The position numbers and the translations under genes are program-made. A DNA stretch of 64,000 nucleotides from Blumeriella jaapii (Eukaryota > Ascomycota > Leotiomycetes > Helotiales > Drepanopezizaceae): NCBI GenBank assembly GCA_009599575.1, contig VWND01000075.1, positions 1 to 64,000 of the forward strand, written 5' to 3'. Shown here in pieces: positions 12,183-22,573 of the stretch; the first letter of the stretch is position 1; every line of letters begins with the position of its first letter. The notes beneath the pieces were generated by a model. The model was not told where the DNA came from, did not search any database, and saw only the letters and a list, made by a program, of their open reading frames with translations.

Positions 12183-13973
12183 CTACAACATCACAACACC
12201 CACCCCACTTCCCCCCTCTTCATCCACGTTGTTCAACGCATCGACACCCCCTGCAATCGGATTCGTGTTATAGTTATACAGGTAATAATGCAGCTGGCCA
12301 TCACCGGCGCCGAACTTCTGGTCCTGGAGGAAAAGTGTGTTGTCCAGCAGCGTCAGTGCGTTGAAAACGTCGAACTTGAACTTCTTGGCGAGGATCAGGG
12401 CGTCGTGCATGAGCTCGTTAAGGCGCGCCTTCAGGTCGGCGCGTTTGTACTGGGCCGAAAGACCGTGCTCCGTGGCGTAGTAGAAGAGGTAGGCGGCGCG
12501 GATCTCTTTGTGCGCTGCGGAGGAGATCACGGAGGAAGAGAGGATGTAAAAGGAGAAGAAGTCGGTAATGTTCTTGGTCGAGGGGTCCTGGTTTTGCGTT
12601 AGCGAGTTTTAGAGTCAAGAATGAGAGGGAACATCTTTACTTCAACAACATAACACCACACGACTTTATCGTCTGCGTCGTCACGCTTGTTGAGGAGCCA
12701 GTGCTCCACTTCCTCTCGGGTGAAGACGGGAGCCATGTCAAACTTTTCTAAGTAGCGCTGCAGTAACGAAAGCACGCCGTCCACGTCTTTGGCTTCCATA
12801 GGGCGCAGGTTTTTGGTCGAAGTGTGGTCTGGGAGAGCATACTTGCGGACTTGGTAAGAAGGTTTGCTATTAGGGGGTAGAGGGCTGAATCCAACATCGT
12901 GGAGCTTTTGCCAATCGATCGACCGGTGGAAATACCTGCAAGTGCTGACCGGCTTGGGTAGCACCACTCCGCCAGTGTAGATAGCTTGCCATGTCTTCAG
13001 CAAGTAGCATCGACGGGTAATCTCCTTGATAAGGACAGGAGCCATTCGCTTCGCTCGTAACTTTTTATGGACACACATAAAGTTGACCTCGGAGGCATGA
13101 AGAGTCTTCTTTCTGACACGGAGGGCAACCGGGATGGCTGAGATGAAGGCTACGAGCTTGCGCGAGGCCGAAGCTCGAATGCCGACATGCCATTCTTTCG
13201 TCCATCCGGGGCACATTAAAGCCCTGCAAAAGTCAGCATACCGCCCGATTACCAGCTTCGTAAAACTCACCATCTCAAGAAAGACTGCGAGTAGTTGAAC
13301 CTGAACATCGCCTCGTCATCCTCAACATAATGCCCGTACAGCAGTGCAAACAACTCCTGGATCTCCTCTTCCTTCGTCAAGTCCATCGTCACCCACTCGA
13401 ACCCCGGCAACAGCGGCCCCGGCACTTTCGGCACCTTCTCCAAGTCCACAATCTTGAAAGGGCCCTCCTCAATCGGCTCACTGCTCTCGCCAAACTTCGG
13501 GACCGGCTGCGTCTGCCAGAACTTATAGCTCGCCATATCTTTCACATTCTTGCCCGAGTTCGCCAGGCCCGTCATGATCTCCTCCAGGCTCAGCTTCTTC
13601 ATAGCCTCCTCAATCTTCCTGTCGGAGAGCTCGGTCCCTTCCCCGACCCCCATCTGTTGAGCCAAAGCTGGGTTCATTCTGAGGATCTCTTGGATCTGGG
13701 CCGAGCCGAGCGACGACACCGCTTTCTTGATTTCTTCCCGCGAGCCGGAGTTGGCAGATTCGGAGGAGCCGACTCCAAGGGCAGCCTTCACACGCTTTCG
13801 TTTCGATTTCTTCTTTTTTGGACGAGGCGCTGGGCGCTTCGCCTGGTTGCAGCGGCATTGTTCTCTGCCTCGTCGTCTTCGGATTCTGGGGCTGCGGCTT
13901 GATCATTGTCGGTGGGTTCTTCGGGAGCCTTTCCCTTGCCAGCTGCAGCGCTGATCGCTTGCTCGTCTGCCAT
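12183..13973 (-). CDS. nmt1: Glycylpeptide N-tetradecanoyltransferase (N-myristoyltransferase)
   Basis: Transfers myristate from myristoyl-CoA to N-terminal glycines of target proteins in the cytosol; generally essential in fungi. Exons on the minus strand are 13973-13271, 13223-12641 and 12587-12183, with GT-AG introns of 47 and 53 nt. Family features are an acidic then polybasic N-terminus, [40 protein letters not shown], the acyl-CoA-binding [67 protein letters not shown], and [18 protein letters not shown]. The C-terminus ends in GVVML, a short hydrophobic tail like the one whose terminal carboxylate is catalytic in this family. A single missing base near 13843 (gg where ggg is expected) breaks the frame between the acidic start and the [15 protein letters not shown] segment. 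Without it the protein would be about 563 residues. This is probably a sequence error in an essential gene. Confidence 0.92.
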
Positions 13974-14585
13974 TCTGGAGTTGTAGGGGGGTTAGAAGGA
14001 GATGTGTGGATGGAGTGTTTCTTATTTTCCTATGGCGGGGTGGATTAACTTGAGGTGGGGGTTGAGCCTTGGCGCTGGAAAGCTTCCAAGCTCTTGATAG
14101 TCACGTGGATGTATTTCCTGCTTTTGTCGCTGGAAGGAAGATGATACCGTTTATTTAACGCAAGTGTAATCCTAACAGTAGACCACAGTGCATTTGAGAT
14201 GCTGTAGTTGTGGGAGCAGATTGACAGAGGTTCAAGAGCATACGAAAAAAAAGAGCTAAGGAAGGGTAACTCCTAAGCCAAAACTCTGCTCTGACTGAGA
14301 TGATCATAAGATTATTTCTCTTGAATTGGATCCGGATCATGAACGAGACTTCTTTCCATTGCGAAGCCTTGTGGTAATTGCAGAGAACTGGCTGCGTGGC
14401 CTAGTCTCTATTGTGGTAATTTCAAAGCCTGGAAGTCGTGCCTTTTCCCTACGAATCGTGAATGGAATACCTGCTTGTCCTCATGAGTACGAATAGGGGT
14501 TGACTTCAGAACTCCAATCTCTTGAAGTTTCAACTCTCTAGCCCTTCTAGCCCTTCTATGCCCAATGACCACCCAAGAACAAAGC
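13974..14585. other. Intergenic region between NMT and the ABHD12-like gene
   Basis: About 610 bases holding the presumed NMT promoter (next to 13973) and the 3' UTR of the ABHD12-like gene. No further feature was recognised. Confidence 0.35.
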
Positions 14586-16188
14586 TTACTCTCCAAGAGG
14601 TAGAGTCCCTCCCTCGTCCATACCAAACGCCTTCAGCGCTGCCAAAGCAACAGGCGCATACGTCAAAATCCTACTATGTTCTGCGAGCGGTCAGCGCCTT
14701 TTTCTCTCGCTCAGTACCGATAGTACGTACGGCCATGTCCCACAATCTCCTCTCTAATGATTTTATCTTTCCCATCCTTCCACGTACTGATAAAAGTCCC
14801 ATCTCCCATCTCAATCGTACCCCTCTTCTTCGTCTTTTCAAAAAAAGCTCAAGTCCCATCCCGCCCTTGGTCGTTGCATTCGCTGCTACGGCAAACAGGT
14901 CTTCAGATTGCGTCCAAGGGATCTCAGGATCATCTCTTGAGTGAATGATGAACAATCTCAGCCTCTTACTCAACTTCACAAGATGTGAGATGCGCTCAGC
15001 GCTCTCCCACTTATCGACGACCCGGCTCGCCAGCAAGCGTTTGCAGCGCGGGATGCTTGCCAAACGGCGCCAGTATCGGTAATACTCCTGCAATCGCGTA
15101 CTCTGTTAATAGGCCTGGGATGCTGGTGAAGCCAGAGACCAGTACGACGCCGGCGAACTCAATGGATTGGCGAGCAAAGTGGAGTGTGACTGCGGACGTC
15201 ACGGCGGTGCCCAGGCTTTGACCGACGATGACGATGCGAGAAGGCGGGATTCGGGCGGTCTCGAGAGCCCAGTTTTGACGGCTGCGATGCCGTCGGTGAT
15301 CACACCTGCTTCTGTCGGGGTCCCGGTGGAGAGGCCGAAACCGCGGTAGTCGATCGTAAGGATGTGGATGTTGGATGTGCTTCCGTCGGAGAGAGATCTG
15401 GAGCATGATGAGTACAAAGCCGTCGACTTTCAGGATCGTCCTGCTCGGGTTTCTGTATGGCTCGAAAAGAAATGCGATGAAAGGAGAAAACAAACACACC
15501 GGTAGGAATCAGTCCTCCAACCTTGAGCAAACCGATCCTGCGTTCTGTTCCTGATGTATTAGCGGTAGCCTGCCGAGACTCGAAGGTCGGATTGTGTTCC
15601 TGATGTATTCACGCCGGTAGCCGCCGCGACTCGAAGGTCGGATTGACCCGTGAACTGAGAGACGTTAGTAAAAGGACAGAAGAGCCGGTGTGGTACATGC
15701 AATTGATGATGAGCCGGGCTTCTGGATCGCTCTTGAGAAGTTGAAACGCTTTGGTCGTCGTGATATCTTCTACACACCCTGATGGCTGTTGCAAGATCTC
15801 ATATTCGTGTTTGGCGTAAAGTCCTAATGGCATCACATGCCAGGCGTAGATGATCTCACCATCAGGGGTGCTGAAATTGAAGGGCGTGATTTGGTTTTTC
15901 TGGTACCAATCAGTCAGTGGGTCAGGGTGAAATGTAGGTTTCGGTTGTACACACTTGCAAATCCGAACTGCTCCGGCTTGTTGATGTCGATCCACCAAGC
16001 AGTGTGAAGCTTGTGGACGTAGAGGATTCTCGTTCGAGATCAGTCCATTGTACACTTGTTGGATTGCAGACTCACTGCCGTTGTAACCATGGATTGGTGA
16101 CAGCTATCAGGGCAAGAGCATACAAAGCAATGCTTGAGAATAAGAGGATGTAGGCCTTCTTGAAAATTGGGGCGAGAGGAGGAGCCAT
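14586..16188 (-). CDS. ABHD12-like membrane alpha/beta hydrolase, frameshifted as sequenced
   Basis: Serine hydrolase related to ABHD12-type lysophospholipid lipases; substrate unknown. The N-terminus (MAPPLAPIFKKAYILLFSSI, from 16188) is a signal-anchor helix. Next come VHKLHTAWWIDINKPEQFGF, TPFNFSTPDGEIIYAWHVMP, AFQLLKSDPEARLII, the oxyanion region (FHG-like, then NAGSVAQGWRTDSYR across an intron), LSDGSTSNIHILTIDYRGFGL, the nucleophile elbow IVGQSLGTA (G-x-S-x-G), LVSGFTSIPGL, FIIHSRDDPEIPW (acid loop), an HG followed after a short intron by HSRILTYAP (catalytic His region), and the end GGTLPLGE. Several 1-2 nt lesions interrupt it: near 15640, 15520, 15275, 15040 and 14848, the last in a run of seven A on the plus strand. 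The gene is transcribed divergently from swc3. An intact gene with sequence errors is favoured. Confidence 0.75.
15546..15645 (-). repeat. 50-bp tandem duplication inside an intron of the ABHD12-like gene
   Basis: Two adjacent, slightly diverged copies (15546-15594 and 15595-15645) both contain tgttcctgatgtatt and end in actcgaaggtcggattg. They lie between the coding for the FHG-like oxyanion motif and NAGSVAQGW. That makes an intron location likely, because the minus strand ends in gctaat...acag just before NAG. Confidence 0.7.
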
Positions 16189-16707
16189 CTAGGCTGAAGA
16201 CATGCAGTGAGTTGATGTTAGGTAGAGATTCAAGCGTTGCCGAAAACCATAAAAAAATTCAAAACGAACAATCATAGGTAATGAAAAGAGATGGTACCAG
16301 TTAAGTTTTGATTCAAGAAGTCCTGAAGCTTCTCGTACAGCAGCAGTGTTGGGTGCTGCCCGGCTTTGGAGATTGGACGAGAGACGCCCTTAGCAAGACC
16401 TCCGCTCAGGTAAGCCGCGTTAAGAATCTTTCATTTCTTCTTATGGCCCTTTGTCCTGAGGGAAAAATAAATGAGATCAAGAGATAGTTGGTGTGAAGCC
16501 GTGGTGGTGGCAAACAAGACTTGCTTGCCCACAGAGGTTTGTGTTCGTTGTTCGCGCCCGGTCCCCACAAGACGGCCACGGCCAACGGCTCTGTCAGCGC
16601 TCTGTCTCGGTTCGAGACTTCGACTACTACTTTTCTCACACCACCACTCCTCGACGCGTCACAACTCCACCACGTTATCGCAGCTGCTGACCAGCACCGA
16701 GCCGGCG
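16189..16707. other. Divergent promoter region ABHD12-like / swc3
   Basis: About 520 bases between two divergent start codons. It probably holds both promoters. No other feature was recognised. Confidence 0.4.
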
Positions 16708-18473
16708 ATGGAGAGGAAGAGAAAGCTTCCGGCTCGCGCCGCGCGTGTTGAGGGCGTCAGCAAGAAGCGAACGTCGACGCCGCCGGAGCAGCCTGTGCAG
16801 ATACCAACACCAACCGCACCAGCACCTCCTCCTCGTCCAGTCGAAGACCCTCTGCCGCGAACGCTGTTGCCGGGCAAACCTCTGCCTACGGTAGAAACAC
16901 CACAACCTGAGAATCTGCCTGTAAGCCAGTATCAGACGGTCACCGAGAGGTAATTGGGGAGCTACGGCTCGTTTTAGGCCCCGTGTCCTGGGCCCCAGAG
17001 ACAACGATAGAAGCTGACCTGTCTCGCAGTGGAGTTCTGGTCGAGTCCCTGCATAGATCACGAGAGAAATGGCTGAGCGAGGGGATCTTCGAGAAGTACT
17101 GGACCAAGCCGAAGAAGAAGAAGGGCGAACCAGACCAGCCGGCCGACAACCCAGCCAAAGACTCGATGACGAAGCTGGGGAGTTGTACCATTACTGTCGA
17201 GCCGCATATTTTTGAAGCGACGATGTACGCCATCAAGGACCCGACTCCCAAACCTGTACAAGTACCTCCTGCTCCGCAGATGTACCGTCCCATAATTCAA
17301 TATGGCCCTCCTGGCGGGGTGATGCCGCCGACACCTCCTCCACCAGCTCCCATGCAACCCGTCCAACAGAAGCCCGCTGCCCAAGTTCCGCAACCGTCTC
17401 TCATAACGCAGGCTTCTCAGATATCAAACGGTCCTGTAACGGCAAGCAATTCTTCGTTGGGCACTGCGGCAAAGGGTCCTGCTCCAAATGGTCATCGCCC
17501 TGCACCTTTACAAATCCCTGGATCTGCGCCCGCTGCTTCTCAGCCAGCACCACCTCCTACGCCGGTTGGGAAAAGTACAGACCCCGTTATACAAATGCTG
17601 GCCGATAGAGCAGCTACTGACTCGAGTCTGAAGGCTCTAATGCGGATAGTGGCAAACGGCGAGGCCACAGCGGAGGAATTGAGGAGGTTCCAGAGCCACA
17701 TCGACGAGCTTACAGAGCTTACTCGGTCTCAGAAGGCTAAGGAAGCCACGCAAGCTGCGGCATCTACCCCTAAATTCGAGCCTTCTCAAGTTCCGGCCGC
17801 TCGGGGTGAAGCGCCCTCGCACGCTTCTGCGCCCCCTCCCCCCAAAGTTACACCCACACATCCCCCGCCAACCCCCACTGCTCAATTCCAATCCCAACCC
17901 CAACCACAAGCATTGCGATCGAAAGGCCCAGTACCCTCCTCGAAACCTGATATCTCAGGCATAGCATTTGAATTCTCTGGTGGTAATGGCGACCGCTACG
18001 CCTTCCCCAAGTACAGTATTCTAGAAAGTCGTCCCGGGGGAGAAGTTATTGCATCCTTCCTCATCGTGCGAAAAGGCAGCAGCAGCGACTGTCCTACGTA
18101 CGATCCCGCCCTCGACTACTATCAACCGATAACCATACGTCTCTTCGCCCAGCAAGGCCGCCAACTCGATGCCCTTCAGAAAGTCGTTGCTCCACCCGAG
18201 GAGGTCCGAAGGTACATGGACGACATCATGAATATGGCCACACGAGCCGAATACGTTCTGCTCGCTATGCGTCTTCCTAGGGACGTCGAGGTACCGGGTT
18301 TGACCGCCGAGAAAGGCGAAGAAGCAAGCAAAGGCGACACAATGGATTTCCAGATCACACCTTGGGCAAGTACAAATAGCTCTACTCCGGTACCAGCACA
18401 CATGGTCAAGCCGGCGAAGAAGCTGCTCAGTGAAGAGGAGCAGTACCAAAATTTCATTACGACGGTCATGTAG
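16708..18473 (+). CDS. swc3: SWR1-complex protein 3 (Swc3)
   Basis: Subunit of the SWR1 chromatin-remodelling complex, which exchanges H2A for H2A.Z in the nucleus. Two exons (16708-16949 and 17030-18473) are joined across an 80-nt GT-AG intron with a gctgacc branch-like site. They encode about 561 residues with an uninterrupted frame. The N-terminus is the family hallmark: MERKRKLPARAARVEGVSKK, a proline-rich stretch, LPGKPLPTVETPQPENLPVS, then across the intron SGVLVESLHRSREKWLSEGI and FEKYWTKPKKKKG. A low-complexity Pro/Ala/Gln middle (about residues 190-400) is followed by a conserved C-terminal part: FEFSGGNGDRYAFPKYSILE, ALDYYQPITIRLF and EYVLLAMRLPRDVE. It is the first clean gene after the indel-rich left part of the window. 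The short poly-proline and QPQPQA tracts look like normal disorder. Confidence 0.92.
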
Positions 18474-20563
18474 GGTGGCATCAAGATTCCAAGAATCGGT
18501 TTAGGTGGCGAAGGAGTTCGGGATATTTGCTCTGGGATATGAGGACTGACTCGGAAGTGCTCTGAAATGGCGTCTTGTGGACCAGGGCCAGGCTGGATGA
18601 GAAGGTGTAGGATACGACAAATGAATGGGAATCGTGTACTTTAGATGGGCGCGAAAGATAGCCCCAAAGTGGTTTTTTTCATGCGTGCGGGCGGGATGTT
18701 ACCAAGTCAATGCTCAACGTCTTTTTTTATAGCTAGCTGTACTAACACATGACATTGTCACAACAGTCAGTCTGTTAGTATTTTGTCAACGACAATCTGA
18801 GTCGCACCAACGACCTGTGACTTTACCTGCCCGACTGCTTCTCCAGCGGCGAATATCAGCAAGAGCAAACCTATAAGGTGGAGCCTCCCCGTCCCCCATC
18901 CTTACTCTACACACCAAAACTGTACCCAAGCTCTCCTTGACCCCCACCACGCATCTCTCCGTCTACAAATACGGACAAGACTGATTAGAGCCTTGTGGAT
19001 CTGATTCGGAGTGGCAAGTTCTGTTGGCAGCCCTAGGAGTCTTAGAGCAAAAAGTCAGTGGTTCGGGTATATCTTTTGGGTTACATAGTTCGATTCTGTA
19101 AATCTTGCAGCTTGCGCGTGTGACATGCCCGTTTGTTGCGTAGATGGGTCCGCATCTGCAGCAGATCCCCTACGACAGCCAGCCTTTTGCATACTTAGCT
19201 AGAAGTCGATCCTGTAAAGAATCGAGTTGCTGGGGTTGCTGATCGGCATCGAAGAGCGCGTCAGGTTGAACAGGTGCGAGAGGGACGAATCGTCCATGCC
19301 CGCCGGGGAAGGTTGGGGACCACGCAATTTGCAGATATGAGTAGCATTCTGAGCTTGTAATCGGTAAGTGATGTAACCTCTTCCTTCACATTCGAGGATT
19401 TGCGGTGAGGCGTCTACAGAAGGCTGTTGCTTTCAGCCTGCCCACCTCTAACCCCAGCACATCCGTTCACCCGACGTTCACTTGTATGCATACGACCCGG
19501 CCGATTGTCCTAAAGTAGTTTCAAAGTGGTTCTGACAACTAGCAGAGCGTGCAGATGAGTCCTAGGGTCTTCTCCCAGTTTCGCAGATAGGTCGCAACTT
19601 TCGGATGTCTGCTGGTGGTTAGTACACCGTTTACAAGGCAAAAGCCAATCCCAGAAGGTTTATCCCTTTTCAAAGCCAGTGATTATGCGTCTCCAAGTAG
19701 TGGCGATCAAGAAAGGCAAGCGGCCGATTGCGAAGCGCTAAGTGTGTTTCTGTTTGGGCTGGGAATGTTGACGCGACGGCAGTCCGTTTGAAGAGAGGAG
19801 AACAAGAACCTAGCAAAAGCAGCTGGTTCATGGAACTTTTGAAGACGTTAACGTGTGCTGGCATAGACTTCAACAACTTGTACTGTAAGAGAAAAACGTG
19901 CTCCCGAGCTAGAAGACGTTCTCCAAAGGTAAGTATGCTTGTTTTGTTGTGGTGATGGTGCTCCTCGTGGTGCCTGCCGACATCGGGCCACTGCACTCTG
20001 GCTCTTTGCTAACAGCTATAATAGGAATCCCGAGAAGGCCATTTAGTTGTGGGGGTAGCTCATCTGCTCTTGAATTTTTGATAGCGGTAGTATCCCCCTT
20101 TTTTTTTCTTCGAATTTCCATGACAATGTTAGCTTTAGTGCCAAGCAGGTCGTAGGTGGCTGGCTATACTTACCTTTTCATACAGGCGTTCATCGGGAAC
20201 TAAAGTAACAAGAGATATCGTCGGTTTCGTCATTGGCGTACTTTCCTAATCAAATGAACCCTAGCCTCTCCACTCATTGCTGATTTCGTGACCTATTATT
20301 CGGAAGGTTGGAGTTTGTTACCAGCCCCTCCCAGCCGAATGCTTATCTTTGTTGTTTGTTTTACGCCACAGATTCCACCTTCTGTTGGGGGGACGATAGT
20401 ACTGTAGGTAGCGTTAGCGCCGATTTGGTGTGCTGAGGGTTATGTAACCCAGCTGTTTCCCCTCTCTCTCTCCTCCTCCTCTCTTCAGAATCTGCACAGG
20501 ACAAACCTGACTCTACTCCCTGTCACCTTCTTTTCGTTCCACATCCTCCATCCTATTTACTTC
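18474..20563. other. Long intergenic region at the left edge of the AT-rich island
   Basis: About 2.1 kb with no supportable gene. Small ORFs (for example 19670-19996 minus) lack any recognisable motif. Base composition drifts toward AT after about 18.7 kb. Confidence 0.4.
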
Positions 20564-20699
20564 TTGTACTTCTCTCCTTTCATTCTTGTTTCGTCTTTGC
20601 TTCCGTGCGCGTCCCTTTTTTCTCGCTCTTTCTTATTCGCGTCGCTCGTTGTACAACTCAGTCTCTTCCACCTCCCCCTCCTCCTCCTCCTCCTCCTCC

Positions 20700-20955
20700 C
20701 TCCTCTCCTCATCCTCTACCTCCTCTACCTCCTCTACCTCCTCTACCTCCTCTACCTCCTCTACCTCCTCTACCTCCTCTACCTCCTCTACCTCCTCTAC
20801 CTCCTCTACCTCCTCTACCTCCTCTACCTCCTCTACCTCCTCTACCTCCTCTACCTCCTACCTCCCTCCTCCTCTACCTCCTCTACCTCCTCTACCTCCT
20901 CTACCTCCTCTACCTCCTCTACCTCCTCTACCTCCTCTACCTCCTCTACCTCTAC
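20700..20955. repeat. 9-bp minisatellite (ctcctctac)n, about 25 copies
   Basis: Near-perfect ctcctctac units run from about 20713 to 20858. A short irregular block (cctacctccctcctc) interrupts, then the units continue to about 20953. All three plus frames stay open, giving SST, LLY or PPL tripeptide repeats. I treat those ORFs as by-products of the repeat. The tract is strictly polypyrimidine apart from one A per unit, and it precedes a possible small gene at 20991. Confidence 0.95.
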
Positions 20956-20990
20956 TTCCTTCTTCTCCTCCTCCTCACTCCAGTGCCTTC

Positions 20991-21186
20991 ATGGTCGAAG
21001 CACACCCATGCGCTTCGCAGTTTGGTCTGCAAAAAGTAGGGGTCCTTCTCTACCGTTTTGGCTTGATTGAAAATGCTAACGCACGTTGAACAGACTTTGC
21101 TCTTGGGTTCGCACAATGACCACCAAGATGTCCCTAGCGCCATTCTGAAGACCACTTTTCCCTACCAGGATGCTTCTGCTAGATGA
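20991..21186 (+). CDS. Possible small two-exon ORF upstream of the exon-module array
   Basis: ATG at 20991 opens 15 codons (MVEAHPCASQFGLQK). A GT-AG intron with a perfect gctaac branch site (21036-21093) follows, then TLLLGSHNDHQDVPSAILKT and about ten more residues to a stop at 21186. Support is only the good splice signals and the position directly after a pyrimidine-rich tract typical of fungal promoters. It could be the 5' end of the decayed gene formed by the following modules, since SHNDHQ resembles their KHDHT ends. Confidence 0.25.
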
Positions 21187-21268
21187 GACGATATGAGAGA
21201 GGATGCCCCGACTACCAAAAGTCGTTGACCTCTACCGATGTGAGCCGGTACTCGTGGAATCTGTCCAA

Positions 21269-22107
21269 AAAACAAAGCACTCCTCAAACATATCCATCAT
21301 CGCACGCAACTGAGTGTTTGAGGCGAGGACCAAGGTCCACTGCCCGCCCTCCTACTCTGCCTGCTATGGTAGCGGCTAAGCATGATCATACGGTAAGTTA
21401 CCCTTCGATTTCTTGATTGTCCCCTTTTACTAAAAAAAAACAGATGCTGCCCCGAAAACCAAACAAATTCTTCTCAAACAAACTCCTCTCAAACAAACAT
21501 CCACCATTGCACGCAACTAAGTGTTTGAGGCGAGGACCAACGTCCACTGCCCGCCCTTTCACTTTGCATGCCAGGTAACGGGTCAGCATGATCACATGGT
21601 GAGTTTTCTTCCCATTCTCTATTCTTCCGTCTTACTGATTGATCACAGATGCTATCCCAGAAACCAAACCAAACAAACACCCCCCTAAGCACGCATTGAG
21701 AGATTTTGGGACGAAGACAAAATCTAAATACCGCCCTTCCTCTCTGCCTGCGGAGGTTATACAAGCACTACCTTGTCAGCGGGTGTAGCATGATAATATG
21801 GTATGTTTCTTCCCCACCTTTCCTCTGCGGCCAGTCATGCTTACCGGTCCCAGATGCTACTAAAGCAAAGCAAATGGTATCACGATGAGCAAAGACAAAA
21901 ACCGCCATACTAGAGTCTGGCACACCACAAAAACACTGGTGTCCCTTAGCTCAGCTCCCTGCTCCACCTGTCAAGCACGTCCGCACAGTAAGCTTTCAAG
22001 TCTCTCTACTTCGACGAACCATCCTGACTGAACAACCAAGAGATGTCTATCTTGATGCTCTCCCCACAAGAACGTGCTTGACACAGCTCGAAAGGATGAA
22101 AGATTGG
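21269..22107 (+). repeat. Decayed tandem array of exon+intron modules (at least 4 units)
   Basis: Units of about 200 bp each combine an exon-like block and a different but similarly sized GT-AG intron. The introns are 21393-21443 (51 nt), 21599-21648 (50), 21801-21853 (53) and 21988-22042 (55). Each exon-like block starts with atg directly after the AG. The first three blocks end in a catgatcatacg-type sequence (catgatcatacg, catgatcacatg, catgataatatg); the fourth ends in aagcacgtccgcaca. The best conserved coding part reads HATECLRRGPRSTARPPTLP in the first unit and HATKCLRRGPTSTARPFTLH in the second. Frames are broken: the second unit has lost one base relative to the first (agg for atgg), and the third carries a stop. 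With that base restored the second exon is 156 nt, phase 0 at both ends, as expected for exons multiplied by tandem duplication. No protein family was recognised. Confidence 0.6.
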
Positions 22108-22507
22108 GTAAGTCCTATTTCCATCCTCCTTCGCAACGCTCAACTAACGATATGCCGCAAATTGGAAAATGACTCGCTGTAAAGAATGCGCCGACCTGAC
22201 TCTCAGAGCAGGCCAGTGTGCGGATTCGGCGGTCAGGGATTTCGGACGGGTCACACTTGTGGGAGGGAAATTGGTTGGACACAACACATACCTGGGGTTC
22301 GTAACTGACTCGGATGAGCGACTGCTGCAAAGAACGTTGCCGACCAACTCTCAGAGTTGGGCCAGAGTGCTCGTTCGGTGGTCGCGACTGGATCGTGCTC
22401 TCCAATATAATACCCGATTGATGCCTTTCCAGACTTAAATGGTATTATGTCTTGTCCAAATTTTTGGTGAAGCGACTGCCTGTGATATGCACCAACCGCT
22501 CCCTATA
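22108..22507. other. Degenerate repeat region downstream of the module array
   Basis: An open frame at 22169-22438 (MTRCKECADLTLRAGQCADS...) contains two related stretches: ctctcagagcaggccagtgt near 22199 and ctctcagagttgggccagag near 22344. Each is followed by a similar cggattcggcggtc or cgttcggtggtcg sequence. I see no family and do not call a gene. Confidence 0.3.
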
Positions 22508-22573
22508 CTGCTTGTCATCTTCTGCTTGTCATCTTCTGCTTGTCATCTTCTGCTTGTCATCTTCTGCTTGTCA
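22508..22573. repeat. 14-bp tandem repeat (ctgcttgtcatctt) x 4.8
   Basis: Four identical adjacent 14-mers and a partial fifth, read directly. They lie in non-coding AT-rich surroundings. Confidence 0.95.

Noticed and set aside
2685..16188. A cluster of five true pseudogenes
   Set aside because: Residues between indels stay conserved, the indels are insertion-biased and run-associated, and one gene is essential in fungi; sequence error explains all of it.
20564..21089. Three overlapping 144-168 codon ORFs with LLY, SST or PPL repeats
   Set aside because: They exist only because the 9-bp minisatellite keeps every frame open; composition is that of the repeat, and no start context or flanking domain supports a protein.
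21393..22042. Introner-like elements (near-identical spreading introns)
   Set aside because: The introns differ strongly from each other; it is the exon blocks that are similar, so tandem exon duplication fits better.
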